A stretch of 5,072 bases of DNA from an uncultured Candidatus Saccharibacteria bacterium. GTDB taxonomy: Bacteria; Patescibacteria; Saccharimonadia; Saccharimonadales; UBA1547. The stretch covers positions 1 through 5,072 of the forward strand of contig CAMPIW010000037.1 in NCBI GenBank assembly GCA_946886635.1, written 5' to 3'. The notes beneath the pieces are model-generated. The model worked only from the letters and a program-made list of their open reading frames with translations. It had not been told where the DNA came from and made no database searches. Position 1 is the first letter of the stretch, and the number at the start of each line of letters is the position of its first letter. Both the position numbers and the translations under genes were made by a program. Below, piece after piece: positions 4,285 through 5,072 of this stretch.

Positions 4285-5072
4285 GTCCACCAATCGTTCT
4301 CGAACCCACGCATCAATAGTGCCGGCACCCATGAAAAGCACAAGCTTGCCGGCGTTTCGTTGCTGTTGAATTTCGTCCCAAAGTTGGTCGTTTAGTTCGG
4401 CGTACGTAACTGCCGCTTTATTGGTAATGTGTACTGTTAGTTCTTCGGGCAAAAGTGTTGCTTGGTCGGGATTTTCGCGAGTTAAGTAGGTAGGGAGCCA
4501 GTAGACTTTTTCGGCCAATTCAAATTGGTTGGTGTACTGGTCTTTAATGAAGTGCTGACGCCAATTTTGGTGTGGTTGGTAGACTAAAACAATCGAATCT
4601 GACAATTCGTTCGCTAGCTGGAGCGTTGCGGCGATCTCTTCTGGGTGGTGACCATAGTCGCTGTAAAGGCCGTCGGCTAGCTTTTCAAAACGGCGATCGG
4701 TGCCGGGAAATGCTTCTAGTACTTTAGCGTTTGCTTCGGGTGAGCCAATGTTTAAATACTCAAGGCCCTTTACTACCAAAGTGGCGTTTCGACGGTTGTG
4801 TTCACCGGCAAGAGTAATAGCGGCAACTTCATCGGCTTCAAGAACCCAGGTTGCATCGGTAGGTGGTTGCTTAATGTAGTCGAGGTCTTTTTTCCAGGCG
4901 ATGGTTTGTTCTGACTGATCAACATATTGGCGGAAGGTTGCTTTGTAATCGTCTTCGGTTAGGTAGGTGTCGGGGTGGTCGTAATCGATTGAGGTGAGAA
5001 GCGATAAAAGCGGCGTGAAATGAAGCAAGTTACGGTCGTATTCATCGCATTCGTAAATAAAATATTCGCTGT
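4276..5072 (-). CDS. murC: UDP-N-acetylmuramate-L-alanine ligase, C-terminal part (partial)
   Basis: The gene enters from the right edge, and the last 264 residues are visible. MurC joins L-alanine to UDP-MurNAc using ATP, the first peptide step of peptidoglycan synthesis in the cytoplasm. Counting from the edge, the central-domain segment YECDEYDRN (6-14) and SIDYDHPD (27-34) match the Mur ligase metal/ATP region. GEHNRRNA (89-96) is the conserved hinge motif, DYGHHPEE (138-145) is the MurC-type C-terminal-domain motif, and MGAGTID (247-253) closes the domain. The usual QPHRYTR-like segment is QPHQNWRQH (165-173), a variant. The N-terminal UDP-binding domain and the P-loop lie outside the window. 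A TTG at 5028 in the middle of a conserved stretch is not the start, because the frame is open and conserved to the edge. The related ligase Mpl is less likely given DYGHHP and QPH. Confidence 0.88.
   Translation of the reverse strand, partial: SEYFIYECDEYDRNLLHFTPLLSLLTSIDYDHPDTYLTEDDYKATFRQYVDQSEQTIAWKKDLDYIKQPPTDATWVLEADEVAAITLAGEHNRRNATLVVKGLEYLNIGSPEANAKVLEAFPGTDRRFEKLADGLYSDYGHHPEEIAATLQLANELSDSIVLVYQPHQNWRQHFIKDQYTNQFELAEKVYWLPTYLTRENPDQATLLPEELTVHITNKAAVTYAELNDQLWDEIQQQRNAGKLVLFMGAGTIDAWVRERLVDGS

Noticed and set aside
4276..5028. TTG at 5028 as the start of the Mur ligase
   Set aside because: The frame stays open to the window edge and encodes conserved Mur ligase residues (YECDEYDRN), so the codon is an internal leucine.
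1..5072. UGA recoded as glycine (as in Gracilibacteria and Absconditabacteria)
   Set aside because: No gene in the window needs an in-frame UGA to be complete, and all stops are TAA or TAG, so the standard code explains everything seen.

Overview
The window is compact and moderately AT-rich, with short spacers, small proteins and only TAA or TAG stops. No reading frame needs UGA as a sense codon. Gene content and protein style point to a member of the Patescibacteria/CPR, most likely Candidatus Saccharibacteria (TM7). The pointers are a cysteine-free short MutY-like protein, an N-terminal winged-helix plus Nudix protein, and a MurC variant. This taxonomic call is inference from remembered family resemblance, not from a search.

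Layout: (1) A possible 3' end of a + strand gene (to 68) converges on a minus-strand pair. The pair is an MBL-fold hydrolase (1364 to 714) and an AlkA-like HhH-GPD DNA glycosylase (736 to 95), overlapping by 23 bases. (2) A 33-base divergent intergenic region carries two back-to-back TATACT boxes inside one palindrome. To its right is mutY (1398-2198). (3) A secreted helical protein (2218-2751) and a single-pass membrane protein (2753-3133) form a tight two-gene unit of unknown function. (4) A 140-base spacer with an inverted repeat and a TATAAT box precedes a winged-helix/Nudix protein whose start codon is problematic. (5) A MazG-like pyrophosphohydrolase (3926-4255) follows, with its own promoter. 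(6) On the minus strand, converging with MazG, lies the C-terminal part of MurC (4276 to the window edge), a peptidoglycan precursor ligase.

Functionally, two base-excision-repair glycosylases sit close to two nucleotide-hydrolase-family genes (Nudix, MazG). That looks like a loose genome and nucleotide-pool housekeeping neighbourhood, next to cell-envelope genes.

The most notable signals are these. The MutY-like protein has no Fe-S cysteines, has Glu where the catalytic Asp belongs, and has a winged-helix-like tail instead of the 8-oxoG-recognising domain. TATAMT boxes lie 6-8 bases before four ATGs, implying leaderless mRNAs. The MBL-alkA-like and mutY promoters overlap and should be mutually exclusive. 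The Nudix reading frame appears to begin at a non-canonical codon. A degenerate 7-base repeat occurs at both convergent gene junctions. No mobile element, CRISPR array, tRNA or rRNA was seen, and nothing here by itself proves a new system.
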